Shown here: one piece after another, positions 1 through 13,163 of the stretch
Layout of the letters: each line of letters begins with the position of its first letter
Position numbering within the stretch: position 1 is the first letter of the stretch
Source of the DNA: Taeniopygia guttata
Lineage: Eukaryota > Chordata > Aves > Passeriformes > Estrildidae
Assembly: GCF_048771995.1 (NCBI RefSeq)
Contig: NC_133036.1
Coordinates: forward strand, 20,285,501-20,349,500
Direction of reading: 5' to 3'
Length of the DNA: 64,000 bases
Translations under genes and position numbers: made by a program
Notes under the pieces: model-generated
What the model was told of the DNA's origin: nothing
Databases searched by the model: none
The model's input: only the letters and a program-made list of their open reading frames with translations

Positions 1-1600
1 CAGCAGCTTCCAAGTAAATAAGATGAGATGTTGCTGGAGCACAGCCAAGCAGAGCAGAGTTTTACCAGGGCCTTGCAAGCTCTGTGCTTGAGCAGAAATG
101 ACCTCGTGCAAAGCCCAAAACAGGAGGCCAGCACGGGTTGGAGAACAGCCAGCAGGATGCCAGGCAAAAGCAGTGTTGGCATGTGCTCCTTGCAGAGGTG
201 TCTGCTTCAGCATCAAGCAGCAGCGTAATCACCCTTGATATCCCTTTGTCAAACCAGTAATTCTTCAGCTGTGATTTGATAAATCTATATTTATTGGTTA
301 GCATTTCAGTGGGTCTCACTTGGCAGAATTTCATTACACTGAGTCTGCTCTGCAGCTGTCGAAGCTCTTCAGAGTCAATAATTTACACCAGGAAAAGATC
401 CAGTGTTTGTATTTAAAACTTTACAGTGCTTTTTGTGCTTCTGGTCTTTTCTGTGGGAGACAGCTCTGGGTGATACACCCAGTTCTGGGCTGGGTTTCTG
501 TAGTTATTATCTATGGAATTATTTTCTTTTGTTTTGTGATAATAAACAGAAATTATTTAGTGTAGATAAACAGGTACAAATCCCGTTTGTCACTCCCATA
601 ATTTATTTTCATGCAATGATGTATTTATCCTGCTGGAAGTTGATGATTCATTTTTCTGAGGGTTTTCTTTTTTTCACTATTTCTGACTATATAGGAAACT
701 CCACGTTTAGAAACATAGACTTTTCTGATTTTTTGGGGGACTCAGGGTGCTGGAAATGAAAAGAGACATACCTGCATATGTCTATTACACAGAAGACATC
801 CAATGATTTTAAGGGACAGTGATCTTTTCTCCATAAAAACTTACATAGATTTCCTAAATCTCTTCTGGTGTTGAAGGACTGGAGACAAATCTGATCTGAA
901 AATAAGACCAGAACACTTGACTATTTAGCTATGTAAGAGCCATATTTGCATTAGTTATCTGGAGTTTTAATTGGTCTTACAGGTGGATGTTTACTGACGA
1001 GACTTGTTTTGATAAATGAAAGAACTAAATGACACTCTTAGTCTTAGGGCTCATATCTACATTTCCTTTGTCTGCTGGTAGAGTAAAATTTGCCAGACAG
1101 ACTGCAGGGGTGTGTTTGTCCATACAGAAATTCCCTTTTACTGGGCTTTCTAAAATGATTAAAACCTTCCTGTGAGCCTCGGTTGCCTCTTGGCTGCCTG
1201 GCTGAGCAGGCTGGGGAAGGGAGGGAGGGCCAGGACCTGCTCCTGCTGTGTGGCTGGGGTGGAATTCAGCTCAAGTGGTGGGCACAGCCTGAGCAGATCA
1301 GGAGAGTGATTAAATTCCTGCTGTGTGTAATAATTGCTGTATTGATAGAACAGTGGGCTAAGTGAATTTGTGCTTAATCTGCTGTGTCAACCTGGAAAAA
1401 AATGTGCTGTGGGAGTGAGGGCATTTTTGTGCTCATATTAATTTGATACCATTTTTGGTAAATGGGTCAGTGATCTGAGGTATTGTATTCTGGGCTTTAA
1501 GAGAAGTGCTGGATGCTCCAAAATGTTTTAGCTTTTCTTCCTGTGGAAATCACTCCACTTTGTTTTTCTGGGCTTGGAGATGATGAAATATGTTTGTGGC
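1..1600. other. Unique AT-rich sequence, no gene recognised
   Basis: I see no recognisable exon, RNA gene or repeat here. The sequence is AT-rich with many stops in all frames, and a short GC-richer patch lies at about 1180-1300. The open frames are short (up to about 120 codons), have no familiar motif and lack convincing splice-site context, so they look like chance. Confidence 0.6.

Positions 1601-1656
<56 letters not shown>
1601..1656. repeat. (TTA)n trinucleotide microsatellite
   Basis: An uninterrupted TTA/ATT run of 56 bp, about 18-19 units. It produces an artificial poly-Leu frame on the plus strand and poly-Ile or poly-Asn frames on the minus strand, none of which should be read as coding. 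A pure array of this length is likely to be length-polymorphic. Confidence 0.97.
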
Positions 1657-2942
1657 GAGAGATGGGCAAAATTTTGGTCTGGCACACATAGGAAAAAAAG
1701 TGAAGTAACATCCAAACTACTCTTTGAAAATACACAAATAAACTGAATAATGATAATAACATGCTAATCAAATAATTTGACTTTGGTAGGGCTCTAATAT
1801 AGCCAGCAGAACCTGGCATGTGCTGAAAGGAGTTTTCCAGCATCCTGTTCTGCTTCTGTGGAAAATATTGGTTGTTTAAAAGTGAAGTCTGAGGGAGGTG
1901 ACTGAAGAATGCTGTTAGAATTTGGTGGGATGAGAGAAAGTTCATTTAATGTTTCACACACTATTATGCAGACAAGGGGTTCAGGCATCTCAAAAATAAT
2001 TTCCATGTCAGTACTAACAAATACCAGTTTTGCTGAAATATCTGAGTGCTGCTCTGAATGGAAACAGAGCTGGATAATTTTAAGCTGGATGCAATGAAAA
2101 TTCCTTTCAGGCTGTTAGAATTTACATGTTTGGCCAAAACAAAGAGCTGAGATTAAATGACCTGGTTTCATCCTCATTTGGGACTTCCAACTTCTTTGGG
2201 GTTTCAAAATCAGGAGTAACACTTGGGACAGCCCAGGGCAGGAGTGAAGGGCCAGAGCTGAAGGAAACCAAAGCCTGAGGAGCTGAAGGATGGTGGAAGC
2301 CCAGCCCAGCCCTGCTCCTCGTTTCCCTGCTTCAGAGCAGAGATGGCAGCTGCCACAGGAACCTCCCCTCTGCAGAGGCACTTTGCCACCTGAGCTGGAG
2401 CTTGCAGGGATGGAGATTCCTGCCTGCACTGGGAGCTGGGAGTGCAGGAATTTTGTGCTGATGGCAAGCTCTGTGTAACAGCAATTCCCACGCAATTGCT
2501 CGGTGCACAGTGTCACTATTAGAATTTAGAATTATAACATTTCAAATGATATTAATTTTAATAAACATTCCAATTTAAAGGAAGGCAATATGTTGCATTT
2601 CCACAAGTTATCTATAGTGTTAGGATGGCCAATTAAGCCAACTCTTTCCTGCAATAGACAGAGATGTAAACAAAGCACCAAAAAACAGCGTGAGGAGAAA
2701 TAAATATCTGTATTTCTGGTGCTGAAAGCTCCCGAGGCTGTGCATTGCAGGCCTTTCTCTGGGAGTCTGTCCCAACACATGCAGATCCACTGAGGATGTT
2801 TTAAGCCAAATTTAGTTGGAGGGTAGTGGTCTGCTGTACTTATTGTTTAAGGTGTGGACAGAAAGTAAATACCAGCTAAGGTCAGTAGATCATTAAATAA
2901 ATATTCAGTGTTCAGCTTCTACTGTGATTTAGGATTGAATTT
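1657..2942. other. Unique sequence with a GC-richer patch
   Basis: No recognised gene or repeat. A GC-richer block at about 2200-2480 gives overlapping open frames on both strands (up to 133 codons), the usual result of low stop density rather than coding. The rest is AT-rich non-coding sequence. Confidence 0.55.
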
Positions 2943-3150
2943 CACAGAATCAAAGAGCTGTAGAATGATCTAGGTGGGAGAGGCCTTGCAGACCTTGTTC
3001 CAGCCCTGCCATGGGCACCTTCCACTGTGCCAGGCTGCTCCAGCCCCAGTGTCCAGTCTGGCCTTGGGCACTGCCAGGGATCCAGGGGCAGCCACAGCTG
3101 TGCCAGGGCTGCCCACCCTGCCAGGGAACAATTCCTGCCCAGCTTCCTTC
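2943..3150 (-). mobile_element. CR1 LINE, truncated 3' end
   Basis: The segment starts with the reverse complement of the avian CR1 3' terminus (an 'acagaatca' start). It continues through the diagnostic antisense CR1 stretch: 'ccatgggcaccttccact', then 'ggccttgggcactgccaggg', then 'gggaacaattcctgcc'. The element is therefore on the minus strand with its 3' end at the left. CR1 is the dominant non-LTR retrotransposon of birds and is usually 5'-truncated, as here. It is very similar to the CR1 copy at 56537 but lacks about 14 bp in the middle. It has no coding capacity. Confidence 0.88.
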
Positions 3151-4406
3151 CTTCACAATGAACAGGGTTTTACCTACAGGTCTTTCCTGAAGAGAGAACA
3201 CCACAGTCATGGTAAATACTAACAAGAGATTGCTAATTTCAGTCTTCATTTGGTCTGTGGGAAGTGTAACCTTCTGGTGTAACATTTAAGTAAAATGTAA
3301 TAAAATATACAATGTTAAAATTAAATGTTAATAAAATACATAGCTCAAAGCAGTGGACTAGAGTCTTCTGAATTGTAAAAGAAAAAAAAAAAATTATTTT
3401 GGCCTTAGTGTGAGCCACGTGCTAAGACAGCTCCACTCTGTTTCCTGGCTCTTAATCCAGGTGGTGCCATGTGCACCTGGGGAGCCCTGGGACCCCCTGA
3501 GCTGTGAAACAGCCGGGAAAAGGGGCAGTGAGCCTCGGCTGGGGCAGGAACTTTCCTTCAGCCTTTGGCAGCCCTGGCTCTGGGCTGTCTGTGCCTCTGA
3601 GCCCGGGCTTTGGGGACCACAGCTGCTGCCATGAGAGCAGTGACTTCCCTGACAGCCCCTGGCTCCAGGAAAATTAACTGGGAAGTGAGCAAACTGCTAG
3701 CCTTCTGCTGGCCTTGATGTAAGCAGCAATGACAACCTCTTTGCTCCCAGATTTTGCTGTCACTTGGTGGTGAGGTTTCCATCTGGACTGCAGGAGATGT
3801 TTTAGATTTGAACTGACTGTCTGGAAGAATTTAGTGGAAGAACTCCATTTGCACTACTCCAAAATGCACAGGGCTGCTACCTGAGAAGCTTTTTAAGAAA
3901 TGCTTGTAAATGTGGGTTATTTGTCATTGTTTGTTTGACTAGGAGGAAAACCTCACCTGTTTTCCACCAGTAGCATTTGCTTTCTGTTGTCATTTTTAAA
4001 GTTATTTTCATGCTAAGGCTGCGTGGGGTTTGTGTTGGGGTATGATGGGGCTGTGCACAGACTTCCCTTCAGGTGGGAAATGCAAACCCCCAGGATTTCA
4101 TAGCTGCTCTTCCATCCCCAGAAGTCCCTTGAGAGGGTGTTTGTACCCCTGTCCCTGCAGTTTGCATTCACTGGTGCTACGATGATTTAGCCATTTGGAG
4201 AAAGAGGTGGAAGCAAACATTTAAAGCCCAGCCAGTGCCCAGGGAGTCAGATCCTCATTAACAGCATCTTCCAGCAATAATCAGCCTTGGAGAGCAGGTT
4301 TTATCTTGCTCTCCACCACCCTTGCTGCCCACAAGTGATTTGCACTCTTATTGAGCAGAACTGGGAGCAGAATGGATAATAACAAGTCTGCAAATGCTCT
4401 GAAAGC
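3151..4406. other. Unique sequence, short poly(A) run
   Basis: No gene recognised. An AT-rich segment occupies about 3280-3350, a 12-base A run lies at 3382-3393, and a GC-richer patch at about 3410-3660 produces small chance open frames on both strands. Confidence 0.55.
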
Positions 4407-4441
4407 AAAAAAAAAAAAAAACACAAAACAAAAAAAAACAA
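4407..4441. repeat. A-rich low-complexity tract
   Basis: A run of A residues with scattered C on the plus strand. No recognisable retroposon body precedes it, so I call it only low-complexity sequence. Confidence 0.9.
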
Positions 4442-7400
4442 CCACCCTTGGCTCAGGGACAGCAAACCTGGAATTTAGAGCAGAAAATAAAGAACATTAA
4501 AAGGTCAGGGCTGTTGGAGCTACAGCATTGTGATTATGTCACTGGATAATAAATCTTTATTGCAAGAGAAAAGGCAGGAAAATATTCCTTCCATGTGCTT
4601 CCTCTGGGGAAGGAGGGTGTCTACCCTGATGAGCATTTCCTAATGGTGAAAGCCATTAATAAATAATAAATAAACCTAATTTATTGCTGTGGGAAGCAGC
4701 GATCAGAGTAAGCACGTGCCCAGGGTGAGACCCTGCTGCTGCCACAGCCCAGCCTGGCTCATGGCTCTGCCCTGCCCAGCTGGAGCTTCTTTGGGCTAAA
4801 TGGGAATTCAGGATCAGAAATTGGATCCAGCCAGATTTGCTGGCGAAGGCACCAGGGAGTGAGGATGGGCAGGGCTGCTGTGGAACAGGCACAGGGCTAG
4901 AGGATGGGACGGGGTGGAGGATTGGGATGCTGCTCCTGCTGCATAAACCCCTCCTGGCCTGCACTCCTGCGCTTCTCAGAGACAGATTTTGGTGTGTTTG
5001 GAAAGTACTTATTTCTGTAATTATCCTTCCAGCATCACAATGGCTTAATTCAGTGGTGAGTTCCCTAAATTAGTGATGTAGGAGTGCTCTGACATGGGGG
5101 AGCCCTGTGTGGATTTGCAGCTGGGAGGTGGGTGTGGGACAAGCTGAAGGGAAAACTGGAATTCTGGGCATGGCAGAGCCCACTCGTCACAGCACAGACT
5201 GGCCAGAGTTGTTCTGCAGTCTCATTACCAACTTACAGTCCTACTCTAAAAGGAGCCACCTTGGTCTTCTTTCCTCCTTGTTGTTCTTGGTGCAAATTTG
5301 GTGTTTGTTTAATTCTATTTACTCATTTATATGTTTTAATAACCTGCTAAGCATCAAATTTATATCTGAATTTATTAGATATAATAGTGTTTCCATGGAA
5401 AATTTAGTACAGCCACCACTGGATGTTTTTCTTTCCATAGGTTTATAATTTACATCCAGTATATTACATTTCCATGAGAAACCAAATGATGGCACAACAC
5501 ACTCTTAACAACAAAAAATTTCTTTATTTTGCTGTTTAAAATTTATATTTTAAGAATATATTTCCCCCCTTTAAATAGTGAACTGTAGAGGAGGGCATGT
5601 GCACCTTTCTCCTCTGATGTTTAACTGGCATGGTTATCAAGCTATCTTTAAAGATTGTTTGTTGCAGAGCACGAATTGGAGTCAAACTTAGCAAGTAGGA
5701 GGTGGGTTTGTGCTTGGAACAGTTACTGAGGGAGAAAAACTATCCAGAGTGCAATGGCACTGTCAGTGGGAGAAAGCTGAAGGGTTTCCTAAAGGATTTA
5801 CTTGGATTTCTCTGAGGAACACTAACTCAGGGCAACTTTAACACAAGATGTAAACATCCTGTGCCTGCAGCATGTGGGCAGCGTTCCTTTGGAGAGATCC
5901 ACATCTGTCCTTTATTGGAGGATGCTCAGAGTTCTTTGGGGTGCAGGGGGGTGCTGGGGTTTGGTCTGGTTCCATCCCTGTGTCAGGGGGGCACCCAGGC
6001 TCAGCCAGCCCCGGTGAGCCGCCCGTGCTGGGGGCTCTGGCCAGGCCCTGGCAGATTCATGGAAGTGGCTTAAAGTCGAGTTCAACAGGGCTCAGGTGAT
6101 GTGCACAGGCACTGTGCTTGACCTCAGATTATTTCAGAGGGCTGAACACTGCTTTTGAATTTAGTGAAAGCCTCTTTAAAAACACTGCACCAGCTTTGTC
6201 CCCTTTAACCAATGCTGTTGAAATGCTAGCATTGAAACACATGTCTAGTTTTGTTTTTTGTCTGAATTTGAACTGAAGGATGACAGTTATAGACTTTAAT
6301 ATGAGTTATCTCTCTCTTCAATCCCAAGCTTTAGGTATTCATGTTAATTAAAATGCATGGTAATGTCAAGCTGGTGAATAGTTGCAATGTAAAATGCCAA
6401 TTATCCTATTTTTGAATGCATCTGAAATAATAAATGAATTCATCAAGCCATGACTCTCCAACTAAACAGATGTCTGGGATGTAAATGGATGGGAAGGACC
6501 AGTGCCATAAATCCTACAGACATTTGGCAGGCCTCTGATGTTCTCTGTACCTTTGCTGGTAAGTGCTGAGGTGGAAGGCTCGTCCACAGCAAGAGGGGTT
6601 TGGCTGTGCCTGTGCCAGCTGTGGTGCAGAGCAGCAGGAGAGGAGGGGCTGCCCTGAGCCCCCAGCTGCTCCTGGGGGATGGAGAGGCACCAAAAGTGGC
6701 TGTCCCATGTGAGCCAGGCCCCCACGCTGGAGTGGGGTATGTCAGGTTTGTGGAAGATTTTGTTTTGTGGCTATTTTTTTCTTTAAACTACCATTCCACC
6801 TAAAGCACTCGGCAGTGCTGATGTTCCTTTTTTCCCCAGTCAGAACTGAAGAGGTTTAAGCTAAAACTGAGTATCTGCAGGAGTGAGTCCTGCAGAGAGG
6901 CACTTCTCTCTGTTGGTCAGTCTCCACTGCAGGCAGGCAGGAATCAGTCTTTAAGCAGATTGGGCTGCATTTACAGGCATTTGATCTCTGCTGAACTGGG
7001 GTAACCAGATGAAACCTCTTCTATTATTCACTCTGCTTCAAATAATTCAGGACCAGTGGCCTCTAGCCACTTTGTGATACAGCTTGCCTACAGCATGAAA
7101 TTTTCAGCAGCTGCATTTGAATCAGTTGACAGTTCAAAAGCATGGTGTTGGTTTGTGTTTAAGGGATTCAGACTTGGATTTAGAACTGCCCTGTGCCTGG
7201 AAATGCACCAGCACATCCAGGCTGTGAGCAGAGATCAGAGGTGTTTTCCTGCTCAGCTGATGCACTCCACCGCTTCAGCAAAGAGGGGATGGATGTTCCA
7301 GAGCTCAGGCAAGCATACCCATGATTATTTAAAGTGCTGTGCTACCAGAGTTTTGTGAGAGTTAGGGACAGGTGAGGTGGTGTCAGAAGTGGCTTTCAGC

Positions 7401-8679
7401 TAAGGAAATGGGTATTTTCATGCTGAGTTCTTTGTAGGAGGATTCAGTTTCCAAATTGGTGAATGCTTTCAAGGGTCTGAACTGCTGGTTTTGCTTTCCT
7501 CCAGAGACTTTCACACACATTTCGATCCATTCAGGACTTGGGAAACGTTAAAAATACAAGGTGTAACCAAAGACTGGCTCTGCATGAAAAGAGTCAGGCA
7601 GAGTTTGGCTCATGTCTCTCTACAGAGCAGGCTGGAACCACAAGGAGACCTCATGATAAGCTCTGGGCAAGATTTGAGAAGCCTGGTCTGCTCTGGTGAT
7701 GTGAAATACTGCAGGTGCCATAAGGAGAATACAGTGCCCCTCACACTGAAGAACACTGGACAGGACAGAAGGAAGCAGCATTTTTTGTTCTCTTCTGATC
7801 CCACATCAAATACCTGCAGACCCGGGCTCAAACCACAATTCAGAATAAGTTCAAGGCAAAGGTGTAGGTGTGCTCTCACACAGAATAAACCCTTGGCTAC
7901 AATTAAGAGCATATGCCCTGTTTTGTCCTTAGAACTGGAAGGGCATTTTGTGCACAGTGGGCACAGGGGCTGCTACTGTTAGGCAAACATTTGGTGCTGT
8001 TCAGAACCTGGACTGTGTTTGGAGGAGGAGTGGTGCATGCACAGTTCTTTGTGAGGGGAATCTTTGTTCAGCACTGAAAATGTCCCTTCTGTCCAGCCCT
8101 GTGCTCTGAGCAGTGGTGGGAGCACAGCTGACCCATTAATTTGCTGCTGCAGTTAAGCTGCAGTTGTGAGGGTGATGGAGAGCTGAGAACTAGGGAAGGG
8201 AGGTGACATCTGGAGACCCTGGGAAGAGAAAGTAGAAGTGCTTGCACTCTGAAAAAAGGATCCTGCCAAGAATGTAAAAAGTACATATGGATGGCTCTCA
8301 ACCAAGCTGTAGAAATGTTCTTGATCTTTGAGGTTTCTTCTGCTTCGTTCCTGTGCTGTGTCTCCACTCGTCTGGTGTCTGAGAAGAACAACTGTCACAA
8401 GTCAGGGAAGGCAAGGGAGGTTTTATTGGGTCAGTGAAAGCTCTGCTCTGTGTACAGGACCCCTGGTGACTGACTCTATCTATGGGATATGTGAGAGTGA
8501 AATCCAGACCATGTAACCTGTCTGTCCTTAACTATTTGCACGCAAAGGTTCACCATCTCCTTCCATGGGAAGTCAAATTTTACCCATTCCTTTAAAAACC
8601 CCAAATCCAAACCACAGACAAACAACAGAAAAAAACCTGCAGGACAGACATAACAGAAAGACCAGAAAAAGTTAAATTT
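4442..8679. other. 4.2 kb of unique sequence, no gene recognised
   Basis: Nothing here can be assigned to a gene or repeat family. GC-richer patches at about 4700-4980, 5850-6080 and 6560-6730 carry short overlapping open frames on both strands. The 163-codon plus frame at 7491-7982 shows no domain, signal peptide or family resemblance that I recognise. I cannot exclude a lineage-specific non-coding transcript. Confidence 0.5.
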
Positions 8680-8804
8680 GAGCGTGGTGCTAATGACACC
8701 AAAGGGTCGGGTTCAAGCCTGTGTGGGACAGCTCTGGACTCGATGATCCTTGTGGGTCCCTTCCAACTCAGAAAGGTCTGTGACTGTGATCTGTGACTGT
8801 GACT
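8680..8804 (+). mobile_element. tRNA-Ile-derived SINE with CR1-type tail (TguSINE1-like)
   Basis: The 5' half, from 'agcgtggtgctaatgacacc' to 'gggttcaagcc', aligns with the anticodon arm, variable loop and T arm of tRNA-Ile. It keeps the AAT anticodon and a B-box-like GGTTCAAGCC. It then joins a CR1-type 3' end ('ggactcgatgatccttgt', 'gggtcccttccaactca') and closes with a short tandem tail of TGTGAC/TGTGATC units at about 8780-8803. tRNA-Ile plus CR1 tail is the known architecture of TguSINE1, a SINE family of passerine birds mobilised by CR1 machinery. The tRNA acceptor and D-arm part is missing, so the copy is 5'-truncated and lacks an intact A box. The family name rests on recalled architecture. 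Confidence 0.82.
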
Positions 8805-11405
8805 AATTTTAACTAATTGACCTTTACCAGGAGTAGAGCAGAGTGCCCCCAGCACTATGTAGGACACAGAAAGAGTGCAAGGACTATTCTGCATTAAAAA
8901 TGGATGAACACAACTTATTCTGCATATAAGGTCAAAATCTACTGTTCAATGAATAACTAGGATTTTACAAACTTAATGCTTGGATAGCCAAGCATTGCTG
9001 TACATTTTATTTACTGGTAGAAATGTGTGTATTCTCAAGGGATCCTTGGGCACACTTTTGCTGTTGTGAGTTGTTACTGACCCCCAGACCATGCCTCTGC
9101 AGGGCCAATCCTGCTCTCGTCCTTGGGCCACCCCTTGGTGTCATGTTCTGTCCCCCTCTGACATCCCTGTGTTACCTGTCTGCAAACTGGGTCCAGCTCT
9201 GCTCCAAGCGCTGCAGGGGTCAGTGGATTTAACCTGTTTTCTCAGAGGTTCTCTTAACAAAGTTGTTCATCCAGCCACCCCAGTGCCCAGCAATAAGCCA
9301 CAGCCAGCGAATCCCTGAGGCCACCGAGGGCTGTGCTTACACCAGTCACCCTCCTCCCACTCACGAGATGTCTCTGTGCCTGCAGCAGCAGGCTGGAAGT
9401 TCAGGAACAGGTGGGCAGTGCTGGCTCAGAGTGCTCTGGTGTCACAGGATTTTACCAATGTACATTTGCTTCATCGGGAAAGAACCATTTCATTCAGGGG
9501 TGCCTGACTGCTGGCCAGGGTGATGTAGGGAGTTGCCAGGAAATAGTGGAAAGGTGGGTGCTCAAGTCTCACTCCCTCAGCTGAAAGGAGCTGCAGTTCT
9601 GGGTGGGGTGGCCAGTGCTGGGACCTGTCCTGGCAGTCAGGGGTGCTGGAAAAGTCCTGCTGGGATCCTCAGCGTCCCCTCAGCTCCCAGGTCAGGGCTC
9701 AGAACTGTTCCAGCTCAGCAGGTCTGAGCCCTCTGCCTTCTGTCATGTGGGGGCTCCTGGCTGGGGGTGTTGGGCATCCCTGGCACTCCCTTGGAGAGGG
9801 TTTTTCTTCACACCTCGGAGCTGTTCTGACCCAGCCACCTGTGCTTGACCCAAAACCAGGGCAGAGCTGACAGAGTTTAGCACAGCGAATGAAACACACA
9901 CCGGAGTGTGAAAACCAAAATGTGCCAGGGATGTTGGCCCCTGAGTTGGGTGGGGCCATTTATTTATGGACAAACTAATTGTATTCCTTCTCCTCTTACA
10001 GCAAGAGGACTTTAAAATGGCTTTTTCTTTTCAGCTCTAATCAGGAGAATGTTCTGGATGTTCAATATTATTTATTGCCTGCATGTTAGTGACAAAATGT
10101 AGGAGTTCTAGAGTGATCAGTGATGGCTATAAACTTGCTCATGGAGTTTGGGAGAGATTAAAATTAATTTATGACTAAATGACAGTGTTGGTGAATTCTC
10201 ATCTTATTAAAGACATGCAAAGGACTGAATTATCTTCATAAAGTGAAATGAAATAGATTCTTTAGATCTGAGAGCTCTTAAGACTATTCAAAACAAGGTG
10301 GAGGGCATTTCCCCTGCAGATTTTGGGTCAGCTTACAACAGTCTCTGTTTATCATAGGATAGTTAGCACAAACCCCTTGCTGTGGTTTGGCTTTTTTATT
10401 TATTTATTTTTTAATTTTTTTTTTATTTGGTTGGTTAGATTGTCGAGGTGTTGCTTTTTTATTTGTTTTTATGCTTTTGTTTTAATTAAAGGAGTCAAGT
10501 GTCCTTATTTTCCTTTCCAGTCCTTTAAATTAAAAAGATTAACAATTATTAGTGCTTACTATCTCAGAAAAGGATTTAATCTTTGGGGAAAAAAGGAATT
10601 TATTATCTTTGTGTGTAGTTGTGTACTGTCAGCTGATCCCATCCACATTTCTCAGAAAAACTCTGAGCAGTGAAACTTTGGCTCTTGAGTTTTGCTGTTC
10701 ATTCACTTGAATGTTGTAGCCAAACACCAAGTGAAAATTTCAAAGTATCCTGTTCAGTAGTGGCACTGAAATCAAATGAATGTGCTTGTTTATTTTAGTC
10801 CATGCAGCACATTCAATTTAAATGTGGGGAGCTTTCAGAATCTGAGGTAACAACAGCTTGAACACATCCTCGTTCAGACTGGTCTCAACTGGGAACAGAC
10901 CATTTAATTTGGAGCCTGAATGTAACAGCAAAAACTATTTACAAGAGCAGGGCTTGGGCCATGTTTCGTTAGCAGTTCACACTTCAGTTACCTCTTATTG
11001 CAGCCTAAACAAAGAAACTCAATTTTCCTTAAAATCTGGTTTACTGCATTGTCATAATAAACCAACTGATCTCTTGATGCATTAAGAAACAAAAATGTTA
11101 AATTTTAATAACATTGCTTATTTTCACGTAAGAAATATAGATGAGAGAATAAAAAAATGTGTGTAAGACACCTTTCCTTACCTATTTCATTTCTTGTTAT
11201 CTCTAAAGTAGGGGATGCAAACCAAAAATTTCCTCAATCATTGTGGTGTTTCTGCCTCAGTAATTTCTCCTAATAAACCTTCCTCTGCACTTGCCATCTA
11301 TGAACAAGAAATTGCTTTGAGCTATTAATTATACATGCAGTTTCTCTCTTTTTTTATCCAATTCTCTCTCTTTGGCCTATTATCTCTGTGGAGCAGCAAA
11401 TAGCA
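8805..11405. other. Unique sequence; GC-rich block 9.0-9.9 kb
   Basis: A GC-richer block at about 9020-9900 contains many overlapping short open frames on both strands, none with recognisable domains. A T-rich low-complexity run follows at 10391-10427. The remainder is AT-rich. An acceptor-like pyrimidine tract ending in 'cttacag' near 10002 has no convincing exon after it. Confidence 0.5.
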
Positions 11406-11442
11406 ATTCAGATAGATGTGTATCATTACCATCTATCTGAAT
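11406..11442. repeat. Perfect 13-bp inverted repeat (stem-loop)
   Basis: The left arm 'attcagatagatg' (11406-11418) and right arm 'catctatctgaat' (11430-11442) are exact reverse complements around an 11-nt loop. The stem could form in DNA or in RNA of either strand. The flanks do not extend the pairing, and the stem is shorter than a typical pre-miRNA. Confidence 0.85.
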
Positions 11443-13163
11443 GTGGTAGGATTCAGGGTTTGTTAGAACCATCTCTTTTGTTAAGGTATGTAGGGTTTTT
11501 CGATTTTTTTGGTGTTGTCCAGCAAACTGGGAAGGCATTGGGAAGGGAGGTACTGCCATTGTGGTTGCATAAATTCTTAGATAGCTGGACAAAGTGCTGG
11601 CCAGTCCCCTTGGTCTGCAATATCCTCTGGGAAGCCTCACTGCTGTGCTTTAAAACACCCAAATCCAGACATCACCTCTGCCGTTCACCTCTTATAGCAG
11701 GGTGGGAGTTCCGGACCATCCCTTCCCCAGTTTCCAGGGGATTTCATCAAGCTGCACATCAGCAGAGCTACAGAGTCCCCTACAATTAGCAATATCCTTC
11801 AGTCTCTCCAGCCTGAGAAGGTCAAAGCTCTCAGGTGTTTTGCTCCAAGCTGGCTGTGCCCCCAGCCCTGCCTCAAGCCCCTTGGCCGTGATGCTGTGTC
11901 TGCTCTCCGTGCTCGGAGCTCCCAGGGGACTCCCAGAGCCTTTGCTGCTCTCCTCTGCTCAGTGCAGGGGTTCTGCTCCTTTCCTGAATCTGAACCTTGA
12001 ATTCCAGGTGTCAGCACACCACGGGGGGAAAGCACCGCTGTGCTTGGGGGTTCTGAAGATGATGTAGCTAGGAAAAACCTCTGGTAAAGAGGTGAAAACA
12101 GGTGAGGCAGTGCCTAGAGGGAGTTCTTGTTTGTTTTGGGACTGAAGTTCCCTCTCACTGCTCCCTGTGATAGAGTCTGGCCTGAGTTCATTGTAGCTGC
12201 AGTTTCTGTGTGGCTGGGGGGTACAAAGCTGTGTGGCCACCTTTGGATTGTTCAATTACAACGTCTGAGAACACTGGCACAAGCACACAAGAGTTGTCCT
12301 TGATGAGCAGGGCCCCAGTTGTGACGACTCCAGCTAATTCCCTTTTGGAATTCTGCTCACATTGTGAATCAGCTGTAAAATGTCGGCCTTAATGTGTGCT
12401 ACCTGGAATATTTCTGAAAATATAGTACATGGGTAACAAAAAATGGCTTCAGGAATCATAAATTTCTTTTGCCGTGTCCTGACAAAAATGATAAAATTTG
12501 CAGATGTGTCAACGCTTTCCAAATTGAGATCTTCATCTGGCAATATTATAAAGATGATTTTAAAAAAAGAAAAGATTTAGTAACAAATATATTTCCCTGA
12601 TTTATCTCCTGTTTAATATTGTAGAAGCCAAGGCGTTTATGTCAGATGATCCTAAAACTAAGTTATTGCTAGAATTAATCACAAAAAGAGTTGTAGTGGC
12701 TACCAAGCACCCAGAACCAACCAATAGCTTCTCAGCCTCAAGTTTAAATCTCATAAATTTCTCAGCTCTTCATGTTTAATATCCTACACCCTGTGAGCAG
12801 TGCCAGCACTGCTGCAGCTGCACCTCAGCAGGGAAAGGTGTCCTGGCAGTGGTTGTGACCCTGGTGTGAGGCTGCAGCTGCTCAGGAAGGGTTCCCGGAG
12901 CATCAGGGCTCTGCCAGGCTGCAGGAGCTCCCCTCGGAACGGGCTGGGTTTGTGTGGCAGCAGCCCCACACAGAGAGCAGCGGGCACAACTTCCCAGGCA
13001 TTGTCCTGGGAAAGGCAGCGAGCAGATCAGGGAAAAGAATGAGGAACAATTCTTATCTCCACTTGCTGCACTTGTAGGTGTGCACACGTGGAATGTGTTA
13101 TGGATGTTTGTTTACCAAAGGGTGATTTCCTGACTGCCCACTGGTGATGGTGTTTGGATTGAT
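11443..13163. other. Unique sequence, no gene recognised
   Basis: Moderately GC-rich patches at about 11580-12070 and 12790-13040 alternate with AT-rich sequence. Open frames of up to 133 codons show no family resemblance. I see no retroposon termini. Confidence 0.5.

Noticed and set aside
1497..1746. Poly-Leu, poly-Ile and poly-Asn frames
   Set aside because: Translations of the (TTA)n microsatellite.
8680..8750. A functional tRNA-Ile gene
   Set aside because: The acceptor stem and D arm are missing, the sequence runs into a CR1-type tail, and there is no T-run terminator; it is a SINE.
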